Shown here: one piece after another, positions 1-9,500 of the stretch
Numbering within the stretch: position 1 is the stretch's first letter
Layout: each line of letters opens with the position of its first letter
DNA from: an uncultured bacterium
Lineage (GTDB): Bacteria; Cyanobacteriota; Vampirovibrionia; Gastranaerophilales; Gastranaerophilaceae
Length of the DNA stretch: 64,000 nucleotides
NCBI GenBank assembly: GCA_905216055.1
Contig: CAJMSH010000003.1
Location: 1 to 64,000 of the forward strand
Direction: 5' to 3'
Notes under the pieces: model-generated
Told to the model about the DNA's origin: nothing
The model's database searches: none
What the model saw: only the letters and a program-made list of their open reading frames with translations
Position numbers and translations under genes: made by a program

Positions 1-358
1 AAGTATTTATTTTTTTAATTCTTTAAATTTCTTAACCTTTACTATGATTGATTGCAAAATGTTCAATGTGCTCAAGGCACTCTTTTACATGTATAAGAAA
101 AATATATCATTGTCAAGAAAATTGTTTTTATTTATTTTATATATTTTTCTTTTATTTATATAAAGCCCTTTTATATCAATACTTTACGAGATTTACAAAC
201 TTTACATTAGCTCATACACATGTTTTTCAGACGCATGTTTTTTATAAAAGTTCCGAGTATTTTTCATTTTTTTGAATGAGTTTTTTTTATAAACCATAAT
301 ATATACTTTCTCTTAGATAAGTGTCTAATATGGAAAATATTAATAAAGGAGAATTAGC
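1..358. other. AT-rich intergenic region before the first gene
   Basis: No convincing gene is visible here. One 75-codon frame (48-275) is rich in Phe and Tyr, has no ribosome binding site and looks like chance translation of AT-rich DNA. The last 20 bases carry AAAGGAG, the ribosome binding site of the next gene. Possible AT-rich -10 boxes lie near 298-330, but no -35 partner is clear. Confidence 0.6.
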
Positions 359-793
359 ATGACAAAAACTTTAAAAAATTGTGTATTATCATTATCACTT
401 TTAGTAGTTTGCGCAGGTGTTGCATTCGCTGACGGTAACGCTTTCACTCCACTTAATTTTAGCGATTCGTCTTATAATACAACTACAACCCCAATCAGAA
501 CTTCTGCAACATCTACAACAACAAGAACAGTTGTTGCACCAACAGCTTCTACAACAACAGATGAACCTGCAGGTAACGGAAAAATGCAAAACGCTATTAT
601 TCAATTAGATAATGCGCAAGTTGATGTTAGGAACGAACTTTTGAACTATAAATCAAAATATTCTGATATTGACGCTCAATATAATGCAGTAAAAGCAGAA
701 AGAAAAGCTTTAGATAAGCAAATTAAATCTCTTGAAAAAAGAATTAAAAAAATTGATAAACAAAAAGAAAACATTAGAAAGAACATGGGTTAG
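359..793 (+). CDS. Small secreted protein with Thr-rich linker and coiled coil
   Basis: Family not recognised. The 144-residue product begins with a clear signal peptide: MTKTLKN, a hydrophobic stretch, then a likely cleavage after AFA near residue 24. Residues about 35-70 are Thr/Ser/Pro-rich and look like a flexible linker. Residues about 78-144 are charged, helical and Lys/Glu-rich, ending in a basic coiled coil. It should be exported to the periplasm or surface. A strong AAAGGAG lies 8 nt before the ATG. It is monocistronic and ends at a bidirectional terminator shared with the convergent transglycosylase gene. A structural or peptidoglycan-associated role is possible but not shown. Confidence 0.75.
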   Translation: MTKTLKNCVLSLSLLVVCAGVAFADGNAFTPLNFSDSSYNTTTTPIRTSATSTTTRTVVAPTASTTTDEPAGNGKMQNAIIQLDNAQVDVRNELLNYKSKYSDIDAQYNAVKAERKALDKQIKSLEKRIKKIDKQKENIRKNMG

Positions 794-831
794 AAAATAT
801 TTTATATATTTATAAAGCATGCTCAATAAAT

Positions 832-862
832 AAAAGACCTGATATCAAATCAGGTCTTTTTT
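832..862. terminator. Bidirectional intrinsic terminator
   Basis: A perfect 12-bp stem (832-843 with 849-860) closes a 5-nt loop, with A-runs on the left and T-runs on the right. It sits between the convergent genes ending at 793 and 873 and can stop transcription both ways. Confidence 0.9.
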
Positions 863-872
863 AATAATAACT

Positions 873-2858
873 TCAATTGTTTCCATTATAAATTCTTATA
901 TAATTCCAATAACTTGCAAAAACTTTTTTTACATAATTTTTTGTTTCAGGATACGGAATTTGTTCTACAAATTCATCGGTATCATTATAGGTAAGAGAAG
1001 TTTTCCACCTTTGCAAAGAACCTATTCCACCGTTGTACGCTGCAACTGATGAAATGTCATGCCCTTGCAAATTATTTCTTATAAATTCATAATAATAATT
1101 TCCAAGTTTTATATTTTGGTAAGGATTAAATAATGAAGAAGGTATGAGCATGCCAAGTTTGAACTTGCGATTTATCTCACTTGCAGTCACCGGCATTAGC
1201 TGCATTAGACCGCTTGCACCGACTACACTTTGAGCAAGCGGATCAAAATAGCTTTCTTCTCTTGTTAGAGCAAGCATTAAAGGCGCGTTATTACCTGTTT
1301 CATCCGCGAAATGCTTTATATCATTATAGTAAACAACTGGATATACAAGACGCCAGCGCAAATCGTATTTATCAGGTTTGTCTTTCACTTTTTCCATAGC
1401 CTCTCTGGCTGTAAGCATGGAATTTGGGAAATCTCCTTTTTTATATAAAGCCCAACTTTTTATAAAACCGTCATCACCTGCAAGTTCATTTACAATATCA
1501 TAATCCTTTAAATCAACAAGCTTTACGATTATATTATTTGCCTTATATTTATAAGGATAAACTACAGGTTTCGGGTCTATATAATTTGTAATTAATGGGC
1601 CTTGCATACGGCTTAATTTTAAATATGCTCTATATGCGTAATATGAATCAGGATATGTATTTATCACATTTTCATAATAAGACGTATATTCTGTATAATT
1701 GTTCATTTTTTCGGCAACTTTACCTAGCCAAAACATAACCATAGGGGCAGAATTTGCATCTGGGAATTTATTTAAATGATCAATACCAATTTTTCTTGCG
1801 TTTTCATAATCTCCTGATTTAATCTTTAAGAAAAATATATTCGCCAAAGCATCTGCTGAAAATTTACCGTTCGGATATTTTAAATAAAGATTGTTATAGC
1901 ATGCCAATTTATCCCTTTGAGCGACATTTGAACATTTCAAACTCAAAAGATAATCTCGCCCTTTGCCAGAAGCTAATGATAATAATCTATTAACAGCTTT
2001 TGAATTAGATTCTGATAATTTTAAATAAATGTCTATTGCATCAATTACATCGTCTTCACTGACATATTGAGAACGTTTTTGAAGCCCGTTTTCAGTCAAA
2101 AATTTTGCTCTCTGATAATTCTTCAAAGCATTTGAAACCTTTACATCAAGTGCCCAATTTTCTGTAACATCAGTTTTGTGCAAAATTTCACGTGCTTTTT
2201 CATATTCCTCAAATAAAAAGCATGTTCTTGCCATCAACAAATAATCGTCTTTTAATATGTCATCAGATACATCAAGCCATTCATTGACAGCATTCATGGC
2301 TAATTTGCCGGAAGGAGCTTTTTCAAGATAATGTCTAAAATGATTTTGAATATCATCCTTTACAGATTGAGGAACTATTTTTGCACCGGCATATTTATTT
2401 TTCAAAATAAGCCCCAAATAATAGTCACTCGCGATTGCATAATCTGTGTCAGGTGCATTATGAATAACATATTCAAAATATTTTTTAGCTAAATTTGGTT
2501 TTGTCTCAACAAGCTTTTGACCTGCAAGATAACGAGATCGAATACTTAATTTATGCTTTGGATAATTATTGAAAAGAAATTGATACTGTTTTAACTCGGA
2601 CTTATCGTCCTCTAGCATCTTCGCACATTCTGCCCTATGATAAATTGCGATTGGTTTCAAATTTGAAAATAATGTAATTTTTGAAAACAGATAATATGCG
2701 TTCTGATAATTTCCTTTAGAAAAATCATCTAATGCTGCAGTATAAATTTCATCAGTACGTTCAGGAGACTGATATAAGGCAGCAAAAGAAACACCGCCAA
2801 CCAACAGAATAACAGCAACCGCTGCTAATACTCTCTTTTTTAAATCCCTCTCAATCAT
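873..2858 (-). CDS. Soluble-type lytic transglycosylase with TPR-like repeats
   Basis: This is a 661-residue Slt70-like murein lytic transglycosylase, which cleaves the MurNAc-GlcNAc bond to form 1,6-anhydro ends. The N-terminus has a basic stretch and a hydrophobic anchor or signal (about residues 10-30). A long helical TPR-like superhelix follows (about 35-500). The SLT domain is C-terminal (about 520-650) and shows the catalytic Glu in TREES (near 534), GASGLMQLMP and the AAYNGG motif. Length and order match the Slt70 family. It probably works in the periplasm in wall turnover. The start is the ATG at 2858. It is convergent with the upstream secreted protein and divergent from manC. Confidence 0.92.
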   Translation of the reverse strand: MIERDLKKRVLAAVAVILLVGGVSFAALYQSPERTDEIYTAALDDFSKGNYQNAYYLFSKITLFSNLKPIAIYHRAECAKMLEDDKSELKQYQFLFNNYPKHKLSIRSRYLAGQKLVETKPNLAKKYFEYVIHNAPDTDYAIASDYYLGLILKNKYAGAKIVPQSVKDDIQNHFRHYLEKAPSGKLAMNAVNEWLDVSDDILKDDYLLMARTCFLFEEYEKAREILHKTDVTENWALDVKVSNALKNYQRAKFLTENGLQKRSQYVSEDDVIDAIDIYLKLSESNSKAVNRLLSLASGKGRDYLLSLKCSNVAQRDKLACYNNLYLKYPNGKFSADALANIFFLKIKSGDYENARKIGIDHLNKFPDANSAPMVMFWLGKVAEKMNNYTEYTSYYENVINTYPDSYYAYRAYLKLSRMQGPLITNYIDPKPVVYPYKYKANNIIVKLVDLKDYDIVNELAGDDGFIKSWALYKKGDFPNSMLTAREAMEKVKDKPDKYDLRWRLVYPVVYYNDIKHFADETGNNAPLMLALTREESYFDPLAQSVVGASGLMQLMPVTASEINRKFKLGMLIPSSLFNPYQNIKLGNYYYEFIRNNLQGHDISSVAAYNGGIGSLQRWKTSLTYNDTDEFVEQIPYPETKNYVKKVFASYWNYIRIYNGNN

Positions 2859-2971
2859 TCTTTCAACATATTATCAAAAAAAAAGATTTTGTTCAAGAAA
2901 CATAACATACTTAATATAAAAAGCAAAAATGTCATTTTTATATTATAATATTCTTGAATAGGAGAGTAAAT

Positions 2972-4360
2972 ATGTACGGAATAATATTAGCAGGGGGCTC
3001 AGGAAGCCGTTTATGGCCAATTTCAAGAGAATTATACCCAAAACAGTTATTAAATTTAAATTCAGACAAAAGTCTTTTACAAGTAACATTTAACAGATTG
3101 AAAACTTTTATTCCCGAACAAAATATTATTAATATTACGAATACAAAGCATACATCAAATGTGCGTATTCAATTATCTGAATTGACTAAATCTCCTGTAA
3201 TTTTATCTGAACCTGTTGCTAAAAATACTGCTCCTGCAATTGCAGCCTGCACAAAATATATTATTCAAACAACAAACTCAGATCCTATTATACTTGTTGC
3301 TCCTTCTGATCAAATTATTAATAATATTGAAAAGTTACAAGATTCAGTTAAAAAAGGTGAAAAACTTGCTCAAGAAGGTTACCTCGTAACTTTCGGGATT
3401 GAACCTACATACCCTGAAACAGGATTTGGTTATATTAATACAGGCGATAAAATTGCTGAAGGCTTTAAGGTTAAAGAATTTGTTGAAAAACCTGAGCTTG
3501 AAATCGCTAAAAAATTCATAAATGAAGGAACTTATTTCTGGAACAGCGGAATTTTCATGTTCAAAGCTTCTACATTTTTACAAGAAGCTGAAAAACATGC
3601 TCCTAACATTATGCAAATTATAAACGAAATTGATTTTTCTAAATCTAATGAAATTCCGTTTGTAACTTTTGACAAAATGCCAAATATTTCATTCGATTAC
3701 GCTGTAATGGAAAAATCTGATAATATTGCTCTTGTTAAACTTGAAAGCGATTGGGTTGATTTAGGCTCTTGGAATTCAATTTATGACATCAGCAACAAAG
3801 ATAAAGACGGAAATGTATTTGTCGGTCATGTACTTGATAAAAATTCAAAAAATTCATTCGTCTACGCATCGTCAAAACTTGTTGCGACAATCGGTCTTGA
3901 AGACATGATTATTGTTGAAACAGAAGATGCTATTCTTGCATGCAAAAAAGAGCAAGCTCAAAATGTTAAACATATTTATAACACATTAAAAGAACAACAT
4001 GACAATACTCATCTTATTCATAAAACAGTTTATCGTCCTTGGGGATTTTATACAGTAATCGCTCAGGGTAAAGGTTTTATGACTAAAATAATCCACGTTA
4101 ATCCGGGACAAAAATTGTCTTTGCAATCTCATAACTTTAGAAGTGAACATTGGGTTGTCTTAACAGGAAAAGCTAAAGTTATTCTTGAAGGTCAAGATTT
4201 GATTTTATCTCCCGGACATAGTATCGATATTCCACTAAAAGCAATTCACTCTTTACAAAATCCGTTTGAAGAAGATTTGGAAGTTATTGAAGTTCAAAAG
4301 GGCGATCCGCTTATTGAAGAAGACATTATAAGATACGAAGATATGTACGGAAGAGTTTAA
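2972..4360 (+). CDS. manC: Mannose-1-phosphate guanylyltransferase / mannose-6-phosphate isomerase
   Basis: The 462-residue bifunctional enzyme makes GDP-mannose for surface polysaccharides. The N-terminal nucleotidyltransferase domain starts with GGSGSRLWPISRELYPKQ and contains the FVEKP motif. The C-terminal cupin, type II phosphomannose isomerase part (about 350-460) contains RPWGFY and the LQSH/SEHW metal-site region. A TTG-initiated frame could begin at 2954, but the ATG at 2972 has GGAGAG at the right distance and puts the first beta strand in place. Its stop overlaps the stop of the convergent HExxH gene by 3 nt. It likely supplies the glycan genes elsewhere in the genome, such as those near 47-49 kb. 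Confidence 0.93.
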   Translation: MYGIILAGGSGSRLWPISRELYPKQLLNLNSDKSLLQVTFNRLKTFIPEQNIINITNTKHTSNVRIQLSELTKSPVILSEPVAKNTAPAIAACTKYIIQTTNSDPIILVAPSDQIINNIEKLQDSVKKGEKLAQEGYLVTFGIEPTYPETGFGYINTGDKIAEGFKVKEFVEKPELEIAKKFINEGTYFWNSGIFMFKASTFLQEAEKHAPNIMQIINEIDFSKSNEIPFVTFDKMPNISFDYAVMEKSDNIALVKLESDWVDLGSWNSIYDISNKDKDGNVFVGHVLDKNSKNSFVYASSKLVATIGLEDMIIVETEDAILACKKEQAQNVKHIYNTLKEQHDNTHLIHKTVYRPWGFYTVIAQGKGFMTKIIHVNPGQKLSLQSHNFRSEHWVVLTGKAKVILEGQDLILSPGHSIDIPLKAIHSLQNPFEEDLEVIEVQKGDPLIEEDIIRYEDMYGRV

Positions 4361-5154
4361 ACTTTTTCTAATATAACAAGTTCTTTGTAATAACCATTGT
4401 TCAATAATTCGTAAAATCGCTTTGTAACATTAGGAGCAATAGCTTCAACCCACTCTTTGTCAAGATATAGTCCTTCAACTAATCTTGCAAAAAGTTCTGC
4501 CGGTTTTTCATAATATTTTTTGTACCTGTTTATACGTGATGATATCCTTGATTGCTTCTTCTGACAAGATTTTAATCTTATGTAAGCCGCAAATGCTTTT
4601 GGCATGTCTGTAAAATCTTTTTCAATATTATCTATTGTATATAATTTTACGGTTTTTCTAAAAAATCCGCCTTTAACAAGTTTTACCCTATCGAATTTCA
4701 AAAGATATTTTGCTTCTGATTTTTTTATATATTTATCAAACTCTTTAAATTTTTTTGAACGCTGAAATTTTGGATAATAATTTTTTATAATCTTTTCATA
4801 TTCTAAAATTCTTGATTTTACTCTGTCTTTATGTTCATAAAGTCTTACAAATAAAGAATTTTCATCAACGAAATTTGTAACTTTAACAAGTTCATCAAAA
4901 AAAATATCACCATTTTCAGTGTTAAAAAGCAAGTTCAAAGTTCCACCTGTTTTATTCATATCAGGTTCTAATTTAGAATGAATATAATGAGCAAATTCAT
5001 GCATTAAAGTTTGCACAACTCTATTTTCAGGAACATTTTTTGAAATATCAATTCTGTTTTTCAAGAAAAAACCTTGATGTCCACGAGCTTTTGTTCCTGT
5101 GTGAACAGTTATACCTAAAGATTTAAAGTATTTTATCAGTTCTTTTTTATCCAT
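4357..5154 (-). CDS. Putative zinc metallopeptidase (HExxH protein)
   Basis: The 265-residue product has the zinc-peptidase motif HEFAH at about residues 52-56, within a helix after a hydrophobic strand, as in ImmA/IrrE-like or Gluzincin-type proteases. An acidic helix near residue 220 (PAELFARLVEG) could give the third ligand Glu. There is no signal peptide or membrane segment, so it should be cytoplasmic. The middle (about 95-160) is very Lys/Tyr-rich. A TTG two codons earlier (5160) is possible, but the ATG at 5154 is preferred. It lies 17 nt downstream of the GlcD-like gene on the same strand. The substrate is unknown. Confidence 0.65.
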   Translation of the reverse strand: MDKKELIKYFKSLGITVHTGTKARGHQGFFLKNRIDISKNVPENRVVQTLMHEFAHYIHSKLEPDMNKTGGTLNLLFNTENGDIFFDELVKVTNFVDENSLFVRLYEHKDRVKSRILEYEKIIKNYYPKFQRSKKFKEFDKYIKKSEAKYLLKFDRVKLVKGGFFRKTVKLYTIDNIEKDFTDMPKAFAAYIRLKSCQKKQSRISSRINRYKKYYEKPAELFARLVEGLYLDKEWVEAIAPNVTKRFYELLNNGYYKELVILEKV

Positions 5155-5171
5155 ATACAAAATTTTAAATT

Positions 5172-6557
5172 TTAAAATATTTTATAAGGGTTCAAAATAT
5201 TGTTAGGGTCAAAAATCTTTTTAATCTTACGCATATAATCAAGCGCAACAGAATTTATAACCTTATTTATATGTTCTCTTTTTTCACTACCAACCCCATG
5301 CTCGCCTGACAAAATTCCGTCAAGACTTGCTGTAAGATTATAAATTTCACTCTTTGCAAGTTTATAACGTCTGTATTCATCATCGTCATTATAATCTATC
5401 GGAATTTGAGGGTGAACACTGCCATCTCCGACATGCCCAACCATGCAAACATCAAGATTATATTTATTACAAATATCTCTAATTCCTAAAACAAGTGCTT
5501 CCAAATTTTCTCTCGGAACTATCACATCATCTGTTGTTACATTAGGTTTTAATTTTGCGCATGCTCCCATTGAAGAACGTCTTGCAGTCCATATCGCATT
5601 ATATTCTTCTTCGTTATGGGATGCTCGAATTGCACTTGCATGACAATTATTTAAGATATTAATAATAATATCTTCCTGATACTGCATAGAACATTCAAAA
5701 CCATCTATTTCTATAACTAGAGCAGCTTCCTTATCAGTCAATAAATTTGCAGGATAAAATCTTTCAACTGTCTGTATTGCATTTTTATCCATGAAATCAA
5801 TTGTTGCAGGAAAAATTCTTTGTTCTATCAATGAATTTACAGCTATAACAGAATCTTTTACACTATCAAAATAAGCCATCAAAACTTTTTTACTCTGAGG
5901 TTTTGGGATTAATTTTAAAACAGCTTCCACAACAATTCCCAAAGTTCCTTCTGAGCCGACAAACAATGTATTAAGATTATATCCGGTTGCATTTTTAATC
6001 GTTTTTGCACCGGTTCTTAAGATTTCGCCGTTTGCCATTACAACTTTTAAATCGATTACATAATCCTTAGTTGTTCCGTATTTAAAAGATTTTGCCCCAC
6101 CTGATGATTGAGCAATACTTCCGCCGATTGTGGAAACTGCAAGATTTGAAGGATCAGGAGGATAAAACAAGCCTAATTTTTCAACTTCTTTTTGCAAATC
6201 ACCTAATACAACACCAGGTTCAACAATAGCTGTCATGTTTTCTTTGCTGATTGAAATAATTTTGTTCATTTTTGAAAAATTCAAAATTATACCGCCATGT
6301 TCAACAACGCATGCCCCGACAACGTTTGTTCCGGCTCCTCTGCAAATTACAGGAATTTTATATTTATTTGCTAGCCTTACAACCTTTTGAACCTGCTCAA
6401 CATTTTCAACAAACACAACAGCATCAGGCAAATTTTTTATTTTCCTGATATTTGTTGCATCCTGCGCGTAAGCATATCGTTCTTCTAATGTATCTAAAAC
6501 ATTAGAGGGTGGTATATTCTTTTTTAAATCTGAAATCAGCTTATTCTTCATCAACAT
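5172..6557 (-). CDS. glcD: FAD-linked 2-hydroxyacid oxidase (GlcD/D-lactate dehydrogenase type)
   Basis: The 461-residue flavoprotein resembles the glycolate oxidase GlcD subunit or D-lactate dehydrogenase, which oxidise 2-hydroxyacids to 2-oxoacids. The PCMH-type FAD domain shows CRGAGTNVVGA and the PPDPSN/TIGGSIAQSSGG region. The C-terminal FAD-oxidase domain shows VGHVGDGSVHP (metal/substrate His) and GEHGVGSEKRE. Length is normal. The first ATG (6557) lies inside the 3' end of the giant coiled-coil gene (17-bp overlap), and a second ATG at 6551 is nearly as good. Neither has a clear ribosome binding site, so translational coupling is likely. No GlcE/GlcF or electron-transfer partner is nearby, so the acceptor is unknown. 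Confidence 0.88.
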   Translation of the reverse strand: MLMKNKLISDLKKNIPPSNVLDTLEERYAYAQDATNIRKIKNLPDAVVFVENVEQVQKVVRLANKYKIPVICRGAGTNVVGACVVEHGGIILNFSKMNKIISISKENMTAIVEPGVVLGDLQKEVEKLGLFYPPDPSNLAVSTIGGSIAQSSGGAKSFKYGTTKDYVIDLKVVMANGEILRTGAKTIKNATGYNLNTLFVGSEGTLGIVVEAVLKLIPKPQSKKVLMAYFDSVKDSVIAVNSLIEQRIFPATIDFMDKNAIQTVERFYPANLLTDKEAALVIEIDGFECSMQYQEDIIINILNNCHASAIRASHNEEEYNAIWTARRSSMGACAKLKPNVTTDDVIVPRENLEALVLGIRDICNKYNLDVCMVGHVGDGSVHPQIPIDYNDDDEYRRYKLAKSEIYNLTASLDGILSGEHGVGSEKREHINKVINSVALDYMRKIKKIFDPNNILNPYKIF

Positions 6558-9500
6558 ATGATGCCAGTTTTTCTATATTTGTACCAAGTCTGGATAACAT
6601 TTTTTCTATTTTATCCACTTTTCTATTTAACATCATATTATCTTTTTCTTCAAGTGTCGATAAAATTTTCTCTAATTTCATCTCTAATCTGTCAATACGA
6701 GATTCTTGTTCTTCAAATTTATTTTCGATTTCATCAAGAATATCTGACTTTTCCGGGATTGCATCTTTCAATTCTTCTAAATTCTTTTTAATTTTTGAGA
6801 TTTCAGAAGTTTTTTCAGTAATACTTGTAATATTTTCCGTTGTAGAATCAATCCATTCACCCAAATACATCATCACTTGATGGAAAACTTTATCAGCGTT
6901 TGCAGAAGCAACTGCCATAGATTGAATGTTATCAATTTTTCTTTCAAGTCTTTCGCTAACTTCTGAGTTGTCCAAATAATTTATTCGGTCTTCAAGCTTA
7001 TATACAAGACTGCTAAAATTATTTAATCCGTCATTTAACGCTTTATATGATTCATCAGAAGTCAGTAAAAGTTTGTTTGTTCGAGAACTGATACTTAATA
7101 TATCTTCGTTTAACTTTTCTATATCTCCCTTTAAATCAACAATTTGATCTTGAGTTAAAGTTGATTCAAGCCCCTCTACTGAGCTTACTATTCTTTTGAT
7201 ATCATCAGATATATTTTCAAAATTACTGTCAGATATATTATTAATTGCAACACGCAATTTGGCAATATCACTTTCAACATCCTGCAATGTATATGAATAA
7301 TCAAAATCATCACTTGGATTTGTTATTTGCTTTAATTGATTTTGAACTTCAATAAGATTTTGATTAATTTCATCAGTTTTTTCTTCAACAAAATCTTTAA
7401 TATCTTCAGATTCTTCTACAAAAGATATTTGTTCAAACAAAGAAACCAACGTGTTGATAATAGAATCTTTTATATCTTCTGAATTCTTTTCCAAATCAAC
7501 ATTATCAAGCTTCATCAAAACATCACGCAAATATTTATCTATTGCAGCAGCTTTTTCATCTGAAGATGCTTCAAAATATTTACGCTGTTCAAATATTAAT
7601 GACTTGATATCATCAATTTCTTCTTCTATATCAAAATCTGCTCCGTCCAAAGCTATTGCATCAACCTTTTCATGCAATGTTGCAAGCATTTCTGATATTT
7701 TGTCTTCTTCTGATGAAAAATCATCAAATTTTTCATGCAATTCTTCAACAGAAGTATCAGTTGCAATAATATCAATTTTTTCTGACAAAGCTTTTATTGC
7801 ATTTTCAATAGAATCATCTTCTGTAAATGAATCCAGTTTTGAAGAGAATTCATCAAATTTTTCTTGTAATTCATCAACAGATGCATCTGTCGCAATAATA
7901 TCAATTTTATCTGATAATGCTTTTAATTCAGTACTTATTGAATCATCATTTTCTATTAAATCAATTTTATCTTTTATTGAATTAACAGCTCCTGACAAAT
8001 CCATTCCATATTTTTCTGTTTTTTGCTCAAGTTGATCTAATATATCAATTATTTCTTCATCACTTGTTGATTCCACAAGAGCATCAACTTTTTGATTTAA
8101 TAAATCTACAGCTTCTTTATGCTGTATTGGACTATATTTATCTATAGTATTTTCACAAGCTGATTGAACATAATTTTTTAAATCATCACCAAGTGTTGTT
8201 ATACCTGCAGATAAAACATTATTCTGTTGAGCTAAATTTTCTTGTTCTGATATTACGGAATCTAATTTCACAGATAATTCATCTCTCAAATTATCTATTG
8301 AATCCAATGTTTTTGTATCATTTATAACCAAATCAAGATGAGCTTTTAAATCATTTATATATTCATCAAGCTTTTCTTCCAATCCGCATTTAAGATTTCG
8401 GGTATTTGTTTCAACAGTAACATTTAACAATTCAATACTGTTTTTTATATCTTCTGATACACAATCTTCTATCACTGAAACCTTATTATAAGTTTCTTTA
8501 AATGCTTGTTCCAAACGCAAAACAGATTCAGAATGAGCAGAAAGTTCTCCGTTTACATCCACACTGAAATTCATAAACGAAGTTTCAAGCTCTGATTTTA
8601 TATCTTCTAACAATTTTGCAAATTCAGAATCTAAAGAGAAATCATCTATTGCGGCTTTTATAGGTTCGATAGCACCTATAATATCCTCAGCCTTGTTTTG
8701 CAATGCTCCTGATATATCTGTATTTATAAGTTCCAATTCCTGCTTCAATTCAGAAATTTTATCATTTAAGCTTTCTGCAAACTCATCCAAATTTGTATCT
8801 TTCAAACCTTCAACAACATTTAAAAGATTTGAAAGTTTTTCCTCTATAGAAGATATATTTTGACTTATAGAAGCATCTATATTTTTAATAGCTCCATTTG
8901 TAATTTCATTTACAGACTCTGTTACATGTTCAATATTTGTATCCAACAAAGAAATCATTTGAGAGCTTTTTTCATCTGCTGATTGTTTTATAGTATTTAA
9001 AAGCTCTGCTAAGGATGAAAATTCCTCTTTCATACTATTGATTTCATCTATTGAAGATGCAATTTTTTCGTCTGTTGTTGATGAACTGTTTTCGACAACT
9101 CCAACAAATTCTGCCAACTTTTCATTTAGCAAGCCTACCTTCTGCTCATAACTTTCGGCATTACTAATTAATGCGGCTTCCAAATTTACCAATTTTTCCG
9201 AAAATTTGCTGTCGCTTAATGATTTTGAAGATTTTGCTGCCACATTCAATTCTGTAACATAATCTTTTAAACTTTGAATTGTTTCATCAACATGAGATTT
9301 AAAATCATTTATATTTTCAGATATTCCGTTTATTTCTGTTGATTGAACATCATTTGCATCCTTCAATTGAGTAAAATATTCACCCACAAGTTTTTCTAAA
9401 TTTTCTGATATTTCAGCAACAGAATTTTTCACCTCATCAATCTGAGAATTTACACCTTGTGCAACTCCTGTTGAAATACCTTCTAATTTATCAGATATTT

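Noticed and set aside
48..275. 75-codon open frame at the window start
   Set aside because: Phe/Tyr-rich composition from AT-rich DNA, no ribosome binding site, no recognisable protein.
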